Origin: Streptomyces sp. P3 | GTDB lineage: Bacteria; Actinomycetota; Actinomycetes; Streptomycetales; Streptomycetaceae | Length of the DNA: 64,000 bases | Assembly (NCBI RefSeq): GCF_003032475.1 | Contig: NZ_CP028369.1 | Coordinates: forward strand, 5,952,001-6,016,000 | Direction: 5' to 3' | Shown here: positions 32,219-42,531 of the stretch, one piece after another | Position numbering within the stretch: position 1 is the stretch's first letter | Layout: each line of letters starts with the position of its first letter | Notes under the pieces: generated by a model | Seen by the model: only the letters and a program-made list of their open reading frames with translations | Database searches by the model: none | Told to the model about the DNA's origin: nothing | Program-made: the position numbers and the translations under genes

Positions 32219-32608
32219 ATGAGCGACAACGTGTACGTGGGCAACGCCGGCAAGGACGCGGCGCTGGACCACGGCTGGCTGCTGGGCCACTTCAAGGACG
32301 CCGACGACCCCCGGCACAGCGCGGACGTGGAGATCAAGTGGGGCGTCCACCCGCCCGGCGACGAGCGGGTGCAGTGGGTGAGCGGTGAAGTGCGCACCGC
32401 CCTGCTGGTGCTCATCAGCGGGCGCTTCCGGGTCGAGCTGCCCGGGCGCAGCGTCGTGCTGGCGGAGCAGGGCGACTACATCGTGTGGGGCAAGGGCGTC
32501 GACCATTCCTGGTACGCGGAGGAGGAGTCCGTCGTCCTGACGGTTCGCTGGCCGTCGGTCGCGGGCTACCGGGCCACCGCCGACGCCGGCCCGCAGGCCC
32601 GGGGCTGA
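32219..32608 (+). CDS. cupin-domain protein
   Basis: A 129-aa protein with a single small beta-barrel: LLVLISGRFRVELPGRSVVLAEQGDYIVW (residues 63-91) reads as cupin motif 1, and VDHSWYAEEESVVLTVRW supplies the second half with its histidine. Metal-binding residues are incomplete, so it may be a sensor or non-metal cupin. Family members are sometimes mislabelled as signal peptidase. It converges with meaB, with 2 nt between the stops and a 6-bp inverted repeat over both (GGCTGA/TCAGCC, 32603-32616). Confidence 0.75.
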   Translation: MSDNVYVGNAGKDAALDHGWLLGHFKDADDPRHSADVEIKWGVHPPGDERVQWVSGEVRTALLVLISGRFRVELPGRSVVLAEQGDYIVWGKGVDHSWYAEEESVVLTVRWPSVAGYRATADAGPQARG

Positions 32609-32610
32609 AC

Positions 32611-33612
32611 TCAGCCGCCGCGCGCCCCGCCGCCCCCTTCCGCGAACGTCGCGAGGATGCGCTCGGCCGCCAGCGTCGCCGTCAGCCCGCCGTCCCTGAC
32701 CTGTTGTTCGAGGAGCGGGGCGAGGGTGCGCACCGCCGGGTCGGCGTGCAGCCGGCCGAGGAGTTCGTCGCGGACCATGGTCCAGGTCCAGTCGACCTGC
32801 TGGTCGCGCCGTTTGGCGGCCAGGCGCCCGGTGGAGTCGAGCACCGTGCGGTGCTGTTCCAGGCGCTCCCAGACGGTGTCCAGCCCGGACGACTCCCGGG
32901 CGCTGCAGCTCAGCACGGGCGGCGCCCACGCGGCGTCCTTGCCGTGCATCAGCCGCAGCGCGCCCGCCAGTTCGCGGGCGGCGGCGCGGGCGTCGAGCTC
33001 GTGCGGGCCGTCCGCCTTGTTGACGGCGATGACGTCGGCCAGCTCCAGGACGCCCTTCTTGATGCCCTGCAGCTGGTCGCCGGTGCGGGCGAGGGTGAGC
33101 AGCAGGAAGGAGTCGACCATGCCCGCGACCGCGGTCTCGGACTGGCCGACGCCGACCGTCTCGACGAGGACCACGTCGTAGCCGGCCGCCTCCATCACCA
33201 CGATCGACTCCCGCGTCGCCTTGGCGACCCCGCCGAGGGTGCCCGCGGTGGGGGAGGGGCGGATGAACGCCGCCGGATCCACCGCGAGACGTTCCATCCG
33301 GGTCTTGTCACCCAGGATCGAGCCCCCGGTGCGGCTGGACGACGGGTCGACGGCGAGCACCGCCACCCGGTGGCCCCGCGAGGTCAGCAGCGTGCCGAAC
33401 GCGTCGATGAACGTCGACTTGCCCACGCCGGGCACTCCGCTGACGCCGATCCTGCGCGCCCTGCCGCTGTGCGGGAGCAGCTCGGTCAGCAGCTCCTGCG
33501 CCAGCGCCCGGTGCTGGGGCCGGGTGGACTCGACGAGGGTGATGGCGCGCGCGACGATCGCGCGCTTCCCGTCGAGTACACCCTTCACATACGTGTCCAG
33601 GTCGATGGCCAT
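32611..33612 (-). CDS. meaB: methylmalonyl-CoA mutase-associated GTPase MeaB
   Basis: A 333-aa G3E-family P-loop GTPase that guards methylmalonyl-CoA mutase, gating cobalamin transfer and protecting the enzyme from inactivation. The Walker A loop is [18 protein letters not shown] (near 57-74), the switch/Walker B region is [22 protein letters not shown], here split as [13 protein letters not shown] and SILGDKTRM, and VNKADG (near 200) is the guanine-specificity motif. It starts 5 nt after the mutB stop, so it is the third gene of mutA-mutB-meaB. Confidence 0.95.
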   Translation of the reverse strand: MAIDLDTYVKGVLDGKRAIVARAITLVESTRPQHRALAQELLTELLPHSGRARRIGVSGVPGVGKSTFIDAFGTLLTSRGHRVAVLAVDPSSSRTGGSILGDKTRMERLAVDPAAFIRPSPTAGTLGGVAKATRESIVVMEAAGYDVVLVETVGVGQSETAVAGMVDSFLLLTLARTGDQLQGIKKGVLELADVIAVNKADGPHELDARAAARELAGALRLMHGKDAAWAPPVLSCSARESSGLDTVWERLEQHRTVLDSTGRLAAKRRDQQVDWTWTMVRDELLGRLHADPAVRTLAPLLEQQVRDGGLTATLAAERILATFAEGGGGARGG

Positions 33613-33617
33613 GGGCG

Positions 33618-35792
33618 TCAGAGGCCGTGCCCGAGGTCGTCCGACAACCGCTTCACCAGGTCGTACGCGGCGTCCGGGATGACCGTGCCGGGCGGGAAGA
33701 CGGCGGCCGCGCCCATCTCCAGGAGTGTGGGCACGTCCTGCGGCGGGATGACTCCGCCGACGACGATCATGATGTCCTCGCGTCCTTCCTCGGCGAGCTG
33801 CTCGCGCAGCGCCGGCACCAGGGTGAGGTGTCCGGCGGCCAACGACGACACCCCGACGATGTGCACGTCGGCCTCGACGGCCTGACGCGCCACTTCGCCC
33901 GGGGTCTGGAACAGCGGGCCGACGTCGACGTCGAAGCCGAGGTCGGCGAAGGCGGTGGCGATCACCTTCTGGCCGCGGTCGTGTCCGTCCTGGCCCATCT
34001 TGGCGACCAGGATGCGCGGCCGCCGGCCCTCGGCCTCCTCGAACGCGGACACGAGGCCGCGGGTGCGGTCCACGGAGGGCGACTCCCCTGCTTCGTTGCG
34101 GTACACGCCGGAGATCGTACGGATCTGGCTCGCGTGCCGGCCGTACACCTTCTCCAGGGCGTCGGAGATCTCACCGACGGTGGCCTTCGCGCGGGCCGCG
34201 TGCACGGCCAGCTCCAGCAGGTTGCCCTCGCCGCCCGCGGCCCGGGTCAGCGCGTCCAGGGCGGCCCGGCACGCGTCGTCGTCCCGCTCCTCGCGCAGCC
34301 GGCGCAGCTTCTCGATCTGCTGGGTGCGCACGGAGGAGTTGTCGACCTTGAGGACGTCGATCTGCTCGTCGCTGTCGACGCGGTACTTGTTGACGCCGAT
34401 CACCGGCTGGCGCCCGGAGTCGATGCGGGCCTGCGTGCGGGCGGCTGCCTCCTCGATGCGCAGCTTGGGGATGCCGGCGTCGATGGCCCTGGCCATGCCG
34501 CCCGCGGCCTCGACCTCCTCGATGTGCTGCCAGGCGCGCCGCGCGAGGTCGTACGTCAACCGCTCCACGTAGGCGCTGCCGCCCCACGGGTCGATCACCC
34601 GCGTGGTGCCGGACTCCTGCTGGATCAGCAGCTGTGTGTTGCGGGCGATGCGCGCGGAGAAGTCGGTCGGCAGCGCGAGCGCCTCGTCGAGGGCGTTGGT
34701 GTGCAGCGACTGCGTGTGGCCCTGGGTCGCCGCCATCGCCTCGACGCAGGTGCGCGTCACGTTGTTGAAGACGTCCTGCGCGGTCAGCGACCAGCCCGAG
34801 GTCTGCGAATGGGTGCGCAGCGACAGCGACTTGCTGTTCTGCGGGTCGAACTGCTTGACCAGCTTCGCCCACAGCAGGCGCGCCGCCCGCAGCTTGGCGA
34901 CCTCCATGAAGAAGTTCATGCCGATCGCCCAGAAGAAGGACAGCCGCGGCGCGAACGCGTCGACGTCCAGGCCCGCTTCACGCCCCGCCCGGATGTACTC
35001 CACGCCGTCCGCGAGCGTGTACGCCAGCTCCAGGTCGGCCGTCGCGCCCGCTTCCTGGATGTGGTAGCCGGAGATGGAGATGGAGTTGTAGCGGGGCATC
35101 CGCTGCGAGGTGTAGGCGAAGATGTCGGAGATGATCCGCATCGACGGCTTCGGCGGATAGATGTAGGTGTTGCGGACCATGAACTCCTTGAGGATGTCGT
35201 TCTGGATGGTCCCGGCCAGCTTCTCGGCCGGCACGCCCTGTTCCTCGGCGGCGACGATGTAGAGCGCGAGCACCGGCAGCACCGCGCCGTTCATCGTCAT
35301 CGACACGGTCATCCTGTCCAGCGGGATGCCGTCGAACAGCTGGCGCATGTCGTAGATCGAGTCGATCGCCACACCGGCCATGCCGACGTCGCCGGTCACC
35401 CGCGGGTGGTCGCTGTCGTACCCGCGGTGCGTCGGCAGGTCGAAGGCGACCGAGAGGCCCTTCTGGCCGGCCGCGAGGTTGCGGCGGTAGAAGGCGTTGG
35501 ACTCCTCGGCGGTGGAGAAGCCGGCGTACTGACGGATCGTCCACGGCTGGTTGACGTACATCGTCGGGTACGGGCCGCGCAGGTACGGCGCGGCACCCGG
35601 ATAGGTGCCCAGGAAGTCCAGACCCTCCAGGTCCTGACCGGTGTACAGCGGCTTGACGTTGATGCCCTCGGGGGTCTCCCACAGCAGGTCGTCCCCGCCC
35701 GCCGCCCTCTTCACCGCCGTGCGCCACTCGTCGGCGCCGGCGTCGGCGGCCGGGGTCCCCAGTTCGATCCCGGAGAAGTCGGGGATTGCCAT
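33618..35792 (-). CDS. mutB: methylmalonyl-CoA mutase, large (alpha) subunit
   Basis: A 724-aa adenosylcobalamin-dependent isomerase subunit catalysing succinyl-CoA to (R)-methylmalonyl-CoA. The substrate barrel (about 50-550) contains [20 protein letters not shown] and the CoA channel residues. The C-terminal cobalamin domain (about 590-715) has the base-off/His-on motif in [20 protein letters not shown] (D-x-H-x-x-G). In Streptomyces this supplies methylmalonyl-CoA for polyketides and degrades propionate. Its ATG overlaps the mutA stop by one base (TGATG), so it is translationally coupled. Confidence 0.97.
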   Translation of the reverse strand: MAIPDFSGIELGTPAADAGADEWRTAVKRAAGGDDLLWETPEGINVKPLYTGQDLEGLDFLGTYPGAAPYLRGPYPTMYVNQPWTIRQYAGFSTAEESNAFYRRNLAAGQKGLSVAFDLPTHRGYDSDHPRVTGDVGMAGVAIDSIYDMRQLFDGIPLDRMTVSMTMNGAVLPVLALYIVAAEEQGVPAEKLAGTIQNDILKEFMVRNTYIYPPKPSMRIISDIFAYTSQRMPRYNSISISGYHIQEAGATADLELAYTLADGVEYIRAGREAGLDVDAFAPRLSFFWAIGMNFFMEVAKLRAARLLWAKLVKQFDPQNSKSLSLRTHSQTSGWSLTAQDVFNNVTRTCVEAMAATQGHTQSLHTNALDEALALPTDFSARIARNTQLLIQQESGTTRVIDPWGGSAYVERLTYDLARRAWQHIEEVEAAGGMARAIDAGIPKLRIEEAAARTQARIDSGRQPVIGVNKYRVDSDEQIDVLKVDNSSVRTQQIEKLRRLREERDDDACRAALDALTRAAGGEGNLLELAVHAARAKATVGEISDALEKVYGRHASQIRTISGVYRNEAGESPSVDRTRGLVSAFEEAEGRRPRILVAKMGQDGHDRGQKVIATAFADLGFDVDVGPLFQTPGEVARQAVEADVHIVGVSSLAAGHLTLVPALREQLAEEGREDIMIVVGGVIPPQDVPTLLEMGAAAVFPPGTVIPDAAYDLVKRLSDDLGHGL

Positions 35793-37603
35793 CAGGACAC
35801 AGCTCCCATGCGGTCAAGGGTGGCGGACAGCACGGCGACGGCGTCGCAGCCCGCGAAGACGTACGCGTCGACCCCGGGGTACTGCCCAGGGCGTCCGGCG
35901 AGGAACACGTGCGAGGCGCCGGCGGCTCGCAGCCGGGCCGCCTCCGTCTGCGCCTGCTCTTCGTACAGGGCGTCACTCGAGCACAGGCAGACCTCCGTGG
36001 CGCCGCTGTCCTCGAACGAGCCCTCGGTGACGGGCTCGACGCCGCCGGCCTGGAACAGGTTCGCGGCGAAGGTCAGCCGGGCGGTGTGCGCGGCGGCCGG
36101 ACCGAGCGCCGCCAGATAGATCCGCGGCCGGGAGCCGGTCGCCGCGAGGTGGGCGTCCGAACGCGCCCGCAGCGCCTCGTACGCCTCGTCGCGGCGCACC
36201 CGCGGCAGACCGCCGGAGCGCGGTTCGGGCGCGCTCTCGCGCACCACCGGCTTCTCCGCGAGGAACGGGAACTCACTGACCCCGGTGATGGGTTCGCGCC
36301 GCTTGGCGAGCCGGCCGCTGCGCGCCTGCCACGTGTCGGCGAGGTCCTTCGCGAGGCGGCCCGAGCGCAGGGCGGCCGCCTGACCGCCGCTGCGCTCGAT
36401 CCCCTGGAAGAACTCCCAGCCCGCGTGGGCCAGTTCGTCCGTCAGGCGTTCCACGTACCAGGAGCCGCCCGCCGGGTCGATGACCCGGGACAGATGCGAC
36501 TCCTCGATGAGGATCGTGGACGTGTTGCGGGCGATGCGCCGCGCGAACGCGTCGGGCAGGCCGAGCGCGTCGTCGAAGGACAGCACGGTGACGGAGTCCG
36601 CTCCGCCCGCCCCCGCGGCCAGCGTGGCGATGGTGGTCCGCAGCATGTTCACCCACGGGTCGCGGCGCGACATCATCACCGGCGAGGTCACCACGTGCTG
36701 GATCTGCGCGCCGGCGCCGGGCGCCCCGGACACCTCGGCGACCCGGGCCCACAGCCGGCGGGCGGCCCGCAGTTTGGCGATCGTGAGGAACTGGTCGGCG
36801 GTCGCCGCGTAGCGGAACTCCAGTTGCCCGCAGGCCTGTTCGACGCTCAGCCCGGCCTCGGTCAGCTCCCGCAGATAGCCGACGCCGGTGGCCAGCGAGG
36901 CGCCCAGTTCCTGCGCGGCGGAACCGCCGGCCTCGTGGTAGGGCAGCGCGTCCACGGTCAGCGCCCGCAGTCGCGGATACTCCCGCGCGCACAGCCGCGC
37001 CAGTTCGGCGGACGCGGCGAACGCGACCGGTTGTCCGGTGCGGGTCTCGTGGCCCAGGGGATCGGCGCCGAGGTTGCCGCGCGCCGCGTCCTTCGCGACG
37101 CCCCGCTCCTCGAACAGCCGCAGCAACTCCCGTGCGGCGGGCTCGACCTGGTCCCCCGCGTCGAGGACGACCGGCGCCAGGTCGAGAAGCACGCCGTCCA
37201 GGACCCGGCCGAGGGACGGCACCGGGATGCCGCCCTCGCCGGCCACCAGCCACAGGGAGGTGACGCCGTTCTCCAGGTCCGCGAGCACGGCGCGGTTGTC
37301 GTCGGCGGTGTGCCGCTGCCGTACGTCCCAGCCGCCGACGGCGTTCCCTTCGGGCCGGCTGCCGCGCACGAAGGGCGCGAAACCGGGGTGACCGTGCTCG
37401 GGCGCGGCGTCGCGCGCGGTGTAGAGGGGGCGGGTGCGCAACCCGTCCTCGAGGGCGGTGGACAGGGCTTCCTCGGCCTGAGCACCCTCGACATCCTTGC
37501 CCGACTTGCGCAGCACGCCTGCGATGAGGCGCTGCCACTGCTCGTGGGTGGCGTCAGGGAACTCGCCGGCCAGCTGGAGCCCGTCGTCAGGCAGGACCGT
37601 CAT
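35792..37603 (-). CDS. mutA: methylmalonyl-CoA mutase, small (beta) subunit
   Basis: A 603-aa homologue of the large subunit. The barrel domain is recognisable ([20 protein letters not shown] near 375-394), but the C-terminal cobalamin domain has lost the D-x-H-x-x-G motif (the equivalent region reads [20 protein letters not shown]), as expected for the structural subunit of the heterodimer. It starts the mutA-mutB-meaB operon. Its ATG stands 6 nt after a TAGCAT box, suggesting a leaderless transcript. Confidence 0.95.
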   Translation of the reverse strand: MTVLPDDGLQLAGEFPDATHEQWQRLIAGVLRKSGKDVEGAQAEEALSTALEDGLRTRPLYTARDAAPEHGHPGFAPFVRGSRPEGNAVGGWDVRQRHTADDNRAVLADLENGVTSLWLVAGEGGIPVPSLGRVLDGVLLDLAPVVLDAGDQVEPAARELLRLFEERGVAKDAARGNLGADPLGHETRTGQPVAFAASAELARLCAREYPRLRALTVDALPYHEAGGSAAQELGASLATGVGYLRELTEAGLSVEQACGQLEFRYAATADQFLTIAKLRAARRLWARVAEVSGAPGAGAQIQHVVTSPVMMSRRDPWVNMLRTTIATLAAGAGGADSVTVLSFDDALGLPDAFARRIARNTSTILIEESHLSRVIDPAGGSWYVERLTDELAHAGWEFFQGIERSGGQAAALRSGRLAKDLADTWQARSGRLAKRREPITGVSEFPFLAEKPVVRESAPEPRSGGLPRVRRDEAYEALRARSDAHLAATGSRPRIYLAALGPAAAHTARLTFAANLFQAGGVEPVTEGSFEDSGATEVCLCSSDALYEEQAQTEAARLRAAGASHVFLAGRPGQYPGVDAYVFAGCDAVAVLSATLDRMGAVS

Positions 37604-37609
37604 GCTCGG

Positions 37610-37615
37610 ATGCTA
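37610..37615 (-). promoter_or_regulatory. -10 box (TAGCAT) for mutA
   Basis: TAGCAT on the minus strand ends 6 nt before the mutA ATG at 37603; there is no ribosome binding site in between, so a leaderless transcript is likely. Confidence 0.5.
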
Positions 37616-38179
37616 GGCCCAAGACACGAAGGAGCAGCAGAGGGCATCGCTGTGACCTTTCCCTCGCCACGGCTGTGACGTGCCCCGCTCCACCGGGACT
37701 CGACTCCGCGAAGCGGCTCGGACCGGGCCTGACCAGGCAGGACGGCCGACGCCGGCCGACGGCGCGAAGACGGGCTCCGGACCGGGCGGCGGGCCGGCCC
37801 GGCGGCGCGCCACCGGCGCTTCAGCAGGGCCCCGGCGCCACTCCGGCGGAGGCGTCCGTTCCGGCCCTCGACGGACCCCGGCCCGGCCTCGCGGCAGGAG
37901 GGCCGTGCACCCCGGCCGCCACCGCTCCATGCGCCGGTTCCGGGTCCCGGTCGCTCAACTCCCGCGGACGACAGGCGATCTGATGCTCGACCGACCGGGC
38001 GCTCCCTCCGGGGACGACGTCCGAGCCGCGCCGGGCTGCACGACGGCAGCCGCGTCCGCGGTCGTGACGCGTCCCCCTCCGCGCACCGGGACGCGCCCAG
38101 GGCGTAGCCGGCCGCCGGTCGCCGGCCGCCACCGTGGTCGAATCGCCGGACCCCCCTCGTCGGAAGAGAGGCGCTCCGC
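37616..38179. other. intergenic, no supported gene
   Basis: A 560-nt GC-rich stretch between divergent mutA and the GNAT gene. Several open frames cross it on both strands, but none has a ribosome binding site or a recognisable domain. The only clear signals are the mutA -10 box at its left edge and an AGAGAGG sequence before the GNAT start. Confidence 0.5.
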
Positions 38180-38953
38180 GTGACGACCCGCAGGCCGGCC
38201 CCGCCCCCGGCTCCCGAACCCGAACCCGAACCCGGTTCTGAGTCCGGCTCCGGGTCGGTGCCCGCGGCGCCGCATCCGTTGCTCGCGTACTTCCTCGACG
38301 CCGCCGACGGCTGTTTCCCGCCGGCCGACGGCGCCGTCACGGTGCTGCCCGCACTGCCCACACCGCCCGGCGCGCTGGAGGCGTCGGTCGCCTTCACCGG
38401 TCACGCCGTCCTCGCAACCGCGCTGGCCGCGCCGAAGATCCACGCCCTGCGCCCCGACGGGTTCGGCGGCTCGATGGGTCCGGACTTCCTGCGCGCCCTC
38501 GCCGGACCCACGGGCTGGATCGGGTCGGTCGACGCCGTCCTGGTCCGCCGCGGTTTCGGCGGGGCCGCCCGACTGCAACCGCTCTCCGGGGCCGACGGCC
38601 ATCCGCGGGTGCGGTACGCACGCCGGCTGCGCGCCGGAGTGCGGGTCTTCGGCGACGAGCGGGGGCTGGTCACCCTGGCGGCGGGACTCGCCGGCCGGAC
38701 GGAACTGAGCATCGAACTGCACACACCCGACCACGGCGGCCGCAGTGGGCACGGCAGGTCGCTGCTCGGCGACGCGCTCACGCTGGTGCAGGCGGGCGAA
38801 CCGGTCTTCGCCGCCGTCGCCCCGGGCAACGCGCGCTCGATGCGGGCGTTCCTCGCCGCCGGCTTCACCCCGGTCGGCGCCGAGGTAATCGTCAGGCCGG
38901 ACCGGGCCCCGGCACAGCGGCGCCGCGGTGGCCACGAGTCGCCGCCGCCCTGA
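38180..38953 (+). CDS. GNAT-family N-acetyltransferase
   Basis: A 257-aa protein. An N-terminal Pro/Glu/Ser low-complexity stretch (EPEPEPGSESGSGS, about 12-27) precedes the folded part. Near the C-terminus, HGGRSGHGRSLLGDALTLV is the acetyl-CoA pyrophosphate-binding motif (R/Q-x-x-G-x-G/A type), and VAPGNARSMRAFLAAGFTPVG (here VAPGNARSMRAF then LAAGFTPVG) is the typical GNAT final helix-strand. The middle region is not assigned. GTG at 38180 lies about 10 nt after AGAGAGG. It precedes the ligase/amidotransferase cluster, so it may acetylate an amino acid or peptide there; this is inference. Confidence 0.68.
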   Translation: MTTRRPAPPPAPEPEPEPGSESGSGSVPAAPHPLLAYFLDAADGCFPPADGAVTVLPALPTPPGALEASVAFTGHAVLATALAAPKIHALRPDGFGGSMGPDFLRALAGPTGWIGSVDAVLVRRGFGGAARLQPLSGADGHPRVRYARRLRAGVRVFGDERGLVTLAAGLAGRTELSIELHTPDHGGRSGHGRSLLGDALTLVQAGEPVFAAVAPGNARSMRAFLAAGFTPVGAEVIVRPDRAPAQRRRGGHESPPP

Positions 38954-39279
38954 GCCCGTGTCACCGTCGTGATGAGCCGGTGAAACCCCGACGGTGGACC
39001 CGTGTGAATTCGGGTACCCGGCAGCGCGGCGCGTGCGGCTGCGTCGTGGCGCGAGAGTGCGGAAGGGGTACGCGCGGGCCGGAACCGGTTCGGCCATGGC
39101 GGCCTGCGGAGTCCCGGCCCTGCGAGACTATGCTCATCTGAGTATAATATGCAACAGATGTGCGCTACTGGGCTTATGTGCCGGTCTGTGGGGAACTTGG
39201 TCTCCGCGACCAGCCGCCGGCACCGACCCGGAGGATCAGCCCTCCACGTGGGCGTCCGGGCATACCCCGAGGAGTGAAC
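38954..39279 (+). other. intergenic with promoter and long leader before the ligase gene
   Basis: No supported gene. The stretch contains an unusually AT-rich segment around a TATAAT hexamer at 39143-39148, followed by about 130 nt of untranslated leader with a GAGGAG ribosome binding site at its end. Confidence 0.55.
39143..39148 (+). promoter_or_regulatory. consensus -10 hexamer TATAAT upstream of the ligase gene
   Basis: TATAAT, a perfect vegetative -10 match and rare in such GC-rich DNA, lies in an AT-rich patch 132 nt before the GTG at 39280. A second TATGCT stands at about 39130. No good -35 was found, so an activator may be needed. Confidence 0.5.
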
Positions 39280-40461
39280 GTGAGTATGCGTATCGGAGTG
39301 GAGGAAGAGTTCCACGTCCTGGAGGTGGAGAGCGGGCTCCTGGTGCCACGCGCCCAGGCCGTGCTGGAACACCTGCCCAAACGGACCTTCACGACCGAAC
39401 TGCATCAGTCGACGGTCGAGTCGAACAGCGGTGTGCACACGTCGCTGGACGACCTCTACGCCGATCTCACCGAGACGAGACGCCGACTCGACGAGGCTGC
39501 CGCCTCGTCGGGGCTGGCGGTGATGGCCGCGGGCACCGCGCCCCTCGCGCCCGCCGCCTCCGCACACCCCACCGCCGACGCCCGCTACCTGCACATGGCC
39601 GAGGAATACCGCAGGATCGCCGACGAGCAGCTCATCTGCGGCGCCCAGGTCCACGTGGACGTGCCCGACCGTGACACGGCCGTACGCGCCATGTGCGCAG
39701 TGTCGCCCTGGCTGCCCGTGCTCCTGGCGCTCTCCGCGAGCTCCCCGTTCTGGCAGGGGGCCGACACGGGGTACGCGAGCTGGCGCACTCTGGTGTGGCA
39801 GCGCTGGCCCACCGCGGGTCCCGCCGGATGCTTCGCCGACGCGGCCGAGTACGACGCCGCGGTGGACGACTTCGTCCGCGCCGGGATCATCAGCGACCCG
39901 GGGATGGTCTATTACGACGTGCGCCCGTCCTCCCACCTGCGCACGCTCGAACTGCGCGTCTGCGACGCCTGCCCGCGCGCGGAGACCGTCGTCCTCATCG
40001 CCGGCCTCTTCCGCGCCCTGGTGACGGTGGCCCGCGAGCGGCTGCGCACACAGGACGGGCCGGTCTGCACCGGACGGCACGAGTGGCTGCGCGGCGCCAC
40101 CTGGCGCGCGGCCCGCTGCGGCCTCGAAGGGACGCTCGTGGACCCCGAGACGCACCGCGAGGCGCCGGCGCCGCAGGTCCTGCGCAAGCTGCTCGTCCGA
40201 CTCCGTCCCGCGCTCGAGGCACACGGCGACTGGGACACCGTCCGCTCGCTGGCCCGGTCGGCGCTCGCCGACGGCAGCGCGGCGCGCCGCATGCGCCGTA
40301 CGGCACAGGACGAGGACCTGCTGGCCTGCGTCGACATGCTCATAGCCGAGACCCGCGGCGAACGCGCCCGCGGACTGCGCGGCCCCTCCGGGCCGTCCGC
40401 CGTGGGCGGCTCGCGCTCCTCCGTCCTGCGCCGAGCACTGCCGGAGGCCATCGGCCGCTGA
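39280..40461 (+). CDS. YbdK-type carboxylate-amine ligase (glutamate-cysteine ligase 2 family)
   Basis: A 393-aa ATP-dependent ligase of the GCS2/YbdK family. RIGVEEEFHVLEVESGLLV near the start carries the paired metal-binding glutamates, CGAQVHVDVPDRDTAVRAM (near 113-131) has the conserved H-V-D, and YYDVRPSSHLRTLELRVCDA (near 209-228) is the conserved core. The family joins a carboxylate, usually gamma-Glu or another amino acid, to an amine; the real substrate here is unknown. GTG at 39280 has GAGGAG 5 nt upstream. It precedes a small ORF and an amidotransferase, which argues for a role in dipeptide or peptide-amide synthesis. Confidence 0.88.
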   Translation: MSMRIGVEEEFHVLEVESGLLVPRAQAVLEHLPKRTFTTELHQSTVESNSGVHTSLDDLYADLTETRRRLDEAAASSGLAVMAAGTAPLAPAASAHPTADARYLHMAEEYRRIADEQLICGAQVHVDVPDRDTAVRAMCAVSPWLPVLLALSASSPFWQGADTGYASWRTLVWQRWPTAGPAGCFADAAEYDAAVDDFVRAGIISDPGMVYYDVRPSSHLRTLELRVCDACPRAETVVLIAGLFRALVTVARERLRTQDGPVCTGRHEWLRGATWRAARCGLEGTLVDPETHREAPAPQVLRKLLVRLRPALEAHGDWDTVRSLARSALADGSAARRMRRTAQDEDLLACVDMLIAETRGERARGLRGPSGPSAVGGSRSSVLRRALPEAIGR

Positions 40462-40648
40462 CGTGCTCGTGAACGCCATGGACACCGGGTACCCCGGTCC
40501 GGCAGCACCGTCGGTCGCCTCGCACCGGCGGTGGGCGGCGGCAGTGCGGGCAGCCGCGGGAGCGGCCACCTCGCAGCGCACGGGGCGTGCCCGACGGTTC
40601 CCCATGCTCCGCCCCTCGGGCATCCGATCCGTTCAGAAAGGTTTTGTC

Positions 40649-40759
40649 ATGTCCAGCAGCACGGCTGAGGTCGTGATCGGCGAGGGCGGTCCGGTTCTCC
40701 GGAACCGGTCCGCGGACGCCGACGAGCGGAACGGAGGTGGTACGCCATGTGCGGTCTGA
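40649..40759 (+). CDS. possible 36-aa small protein overlapping the amidotransferase gene
   Basis: ATG at 40649 is preceded by CAGAAAGG at good spacing. The frame encodes MSSSTAEVVIGEGGPVLRNR, then SADADERNGGGTPCAV, ending with a Cys two residues before the end. It overlaps the amidotransferase start (40747) by 13 nt in another frame and contains that gene's GGAGGTGG ribosome binding site, so translation of the two may be coupled. It resembles no family I know. It could be a leader peptide, a RiPP-like precursor for the enzymes around it, or only a regulatory ORF. Confidence 0.45.
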   Translation: MSSSTAEVVIGEGGPVLRNRSADADERNGGGTPCAV

Positions 40760-42531
40760 GCGGAGAGATCCGCTTCGACGGACGGCGACCCGATCCGGCG
40801 GCCGTCGGGCGCATGAGCGACCGGCTCGCCGCCCGCGGACCCGACGGCCAGGGCTTCTGGACGCGAGGCGCGGTGGCGCTGGGGCACCGGCGGCTGAAGA
40901 TCATCGACCTGTCGGACCTCGGGGCCCAGCCGATGACGGACGCCCGCGGCGAGCTCACCGGCGTATTCAACGGCTGCGTGTACAACTACCGGGAACTGCG
41001 CGACGAACTGCGCGGCCTCGGCCACCGTTTCACGTCGACGTCCGACACCGAGGTGGTGCTCAAGGCCTACCGGCAGTGGGGGACCGCCTGCGTCGAGCAC
41101 TTCCACGGCATGTTCGCCTTCGCCCTCGTCGAACACCGCACCGGCCGCGTGGTGCTGGCCCGCGACCGGCTCGGCATCAAGCCCCTCTACCTGTCCCGGA
41201 CGCCCGGCCGGCTGCGCTTCGCCTCGTCGCTGCCCGCCCTCCTCGCCGCCGGGGACGTGGACACCTCGCTCGACCCGACGGCCGTCCACCAGTACCTCAG
41301 CTGGCACGCCACGGTGGCGTCGCCCCGCACGGTCCTGAACGGGGTGCGCAAGCTTCCCCCGGCCACCGTGCGGGTCGTCGAGCCGGACGGCACGCACCGC
41401 GACCACCGCTACTGGCAGCCGTCCTACACGCGCCGGCCCGACTACGCGGGCATGGGCGCGAACGAATGGCGCGACGCGGTCCTGGAGGCGCTGCGCACCG
41501 CCGTACGACGCCGGATGGTGTCCGACGTCCAGGTCGGCGTGCTGCTCTCCGGCGGCCTCGACTCCAGCCTCATCGTCGCCCTGCTGGCCGACGAGGGGCA
41601 GCGGGACCTGATGACGTTCAGCGTCGGCTTCGAGTCGGAGGGCGGCGAGGAGGGCGACGAGTTCCGCTACTCGGACCTGGTGTCCCGGGAGTTCGCCACC
41701 GACCACCGCCGCCTGCTGGTGCCCTCCGACCGGGTGTCGACGGCCCTGGACGGCGCGATCGCGGCCATGAGCGAGCCCATGGTCAGCCATGACGTGGTCG
41801 CCTTCTACCTGCTGTCCGAGCAGGTGTCGAAGGAGGTGAAGGTCGTGCAGAGCGGGCAGGGCGCCGACGAGGTGTTCGCCGGCTACCACTGGTACCCGCA
41901 GCTGGCCGAGGCCGCCCGGGAGGACGAGCCCGAGCGGTACGCCGACACGTACTTCGACCGGCCGCACGCCGACCTCGCCCGGATTCTCCAGCCGCACATG
42001 CTGCCGCACCGCGACGTCTCGGGCGACTTCGTCCGCGCGCACATGGCGGTGCCGGGGGCGCAGAGCGCCCTGGACGCGGCACTGCGCCTCGACACCCACG
42101 TCATGCTGGTCGACGACCCCGTCAAGCGGGTCGACAACATGACGATGGCCTGGGGCCTCGAGGCCCGGGTGCCGTTCCTCGACCACGAGCTGGTGGAGCT
42201 GGCCGCGGCCTGCCCGCCGGAGCTCAAACTCGCCGACGGCGGAAAGGGCGTGCTGAAGGAGGCGGGCCGCAAGCTCCTGCCGCGCGAGGTCGTCGACCGC
42301 CCCAAGGGCTACTTCCCCGTCCCCGCGGTCCGCCATATGGCGGGTCCCGTCCTGCAGCGCGTGCGGGAGGCGCTGAAGGCGCCCGAGGCGACGGAACGCG
42401 GGCTGTTCCGGGAGTCGTACGTGGCCGAGCTCCTCGCGGCGCCCGACGAGTGCCGGACCAGGCGCGGAGCGAACGCCCTGTGGCAGGTAGCTTTGCTGGA
42501 GATATGGCTGCAGACGCACGGAATCACGTGA
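40747..42531 (+). CDS. asparagine-synthetase-like amidotransferase (N-acetylglutaminylglutamine amidotransferase-like)
   Basis: A 594-aa two-domain enzyme. The class II glutaminase domain (about 1-200) starts MCGLSGE with the catalytic Cys2, then RGPDGQGF and NGCVYNYRELRDEL. The synthetase domain (about 240-570) has the PPi-binding LLSGGLDSSLIV loop (near 264) and VVQSGQGADEVFAGYHWYP (near 363-381). Wording such as HRRLKIIDLSDLGAQPM and SEPMVSHDVVAFYLL matches the TIGR03104 (NAGGN amidotransferase) group better than housekeeping AsnB. It would amidate a peptide-like carboxylate using glutamine. Strong GGAGG precedes its ATG. It is coupled to the S9 peptidase by a GTGA overlap. Confidence 0.85.
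   Translation: MCGLSGEIRFDGRRPDPAAVGRMSDRLAARGPDGQGFWTRGAVALGHRRLKIIDLSDLGAQPMTDARGELTGVFNGCVYNYRELRDELRGLGHRFTSTSDTEVVLKAYRQWGTACVEHFHGMFAFALVEHRTGRVVLARDRLGIKPLYLSRTPGRLRFASSLPALLAAGDVDTSLDPTAVHQYLSWHATVASPRTVLNGVRKLPPATVRVVEPDGTHRDHRYWQPSYTRRPDYAGMGANEWRDAVLEALRTAVRRRMVSDVQVGVLLSGGLDSSLIVALLADEGQRDLMTFSVGFESEGGEEGDEFRYSDLVSREFATDHRRLLVPSDRVSTALDGAIAAMSEPMVSHDVVAFYLLSEQVSKEVKVVQSGQGADEVFAGYHWYPQLAEAAREDEPERYADTYFDRPHADLARILQPHMLPHRDVSGDFVRAHMAVPGAQSALDAALRLDTHVMLVDDPVKRVDNMTMAWGLEARVPFLDHELVELAAACPPELKLADGGKGVLKEAGRKLLPREVVDRPKGYFPVPAVRHMAGPVLQRVREALKAPEATERGLFRESYVAELLAAPDECRTRRGANALWQVALLEIWLQTHGIT

Noticed and set aside
32219..32608. Signal peptidase I for the cupin gene
   Set aside because: This label circulates for the family, but no signal-peptidase Ser/Lys motif or membrane helix exists; the cupin fold is visible.
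40747..42531. Housekeeping asparagine synthetase or lasso-peptide cyclase
   Set aside because: Signature wording fits the N-acetylglutaminylglutamine amidotransferase group better, and no lasso leader-peptidase or B-protein genes are nearby; the glutaminase domain is intact, unlike lasso cyclases.
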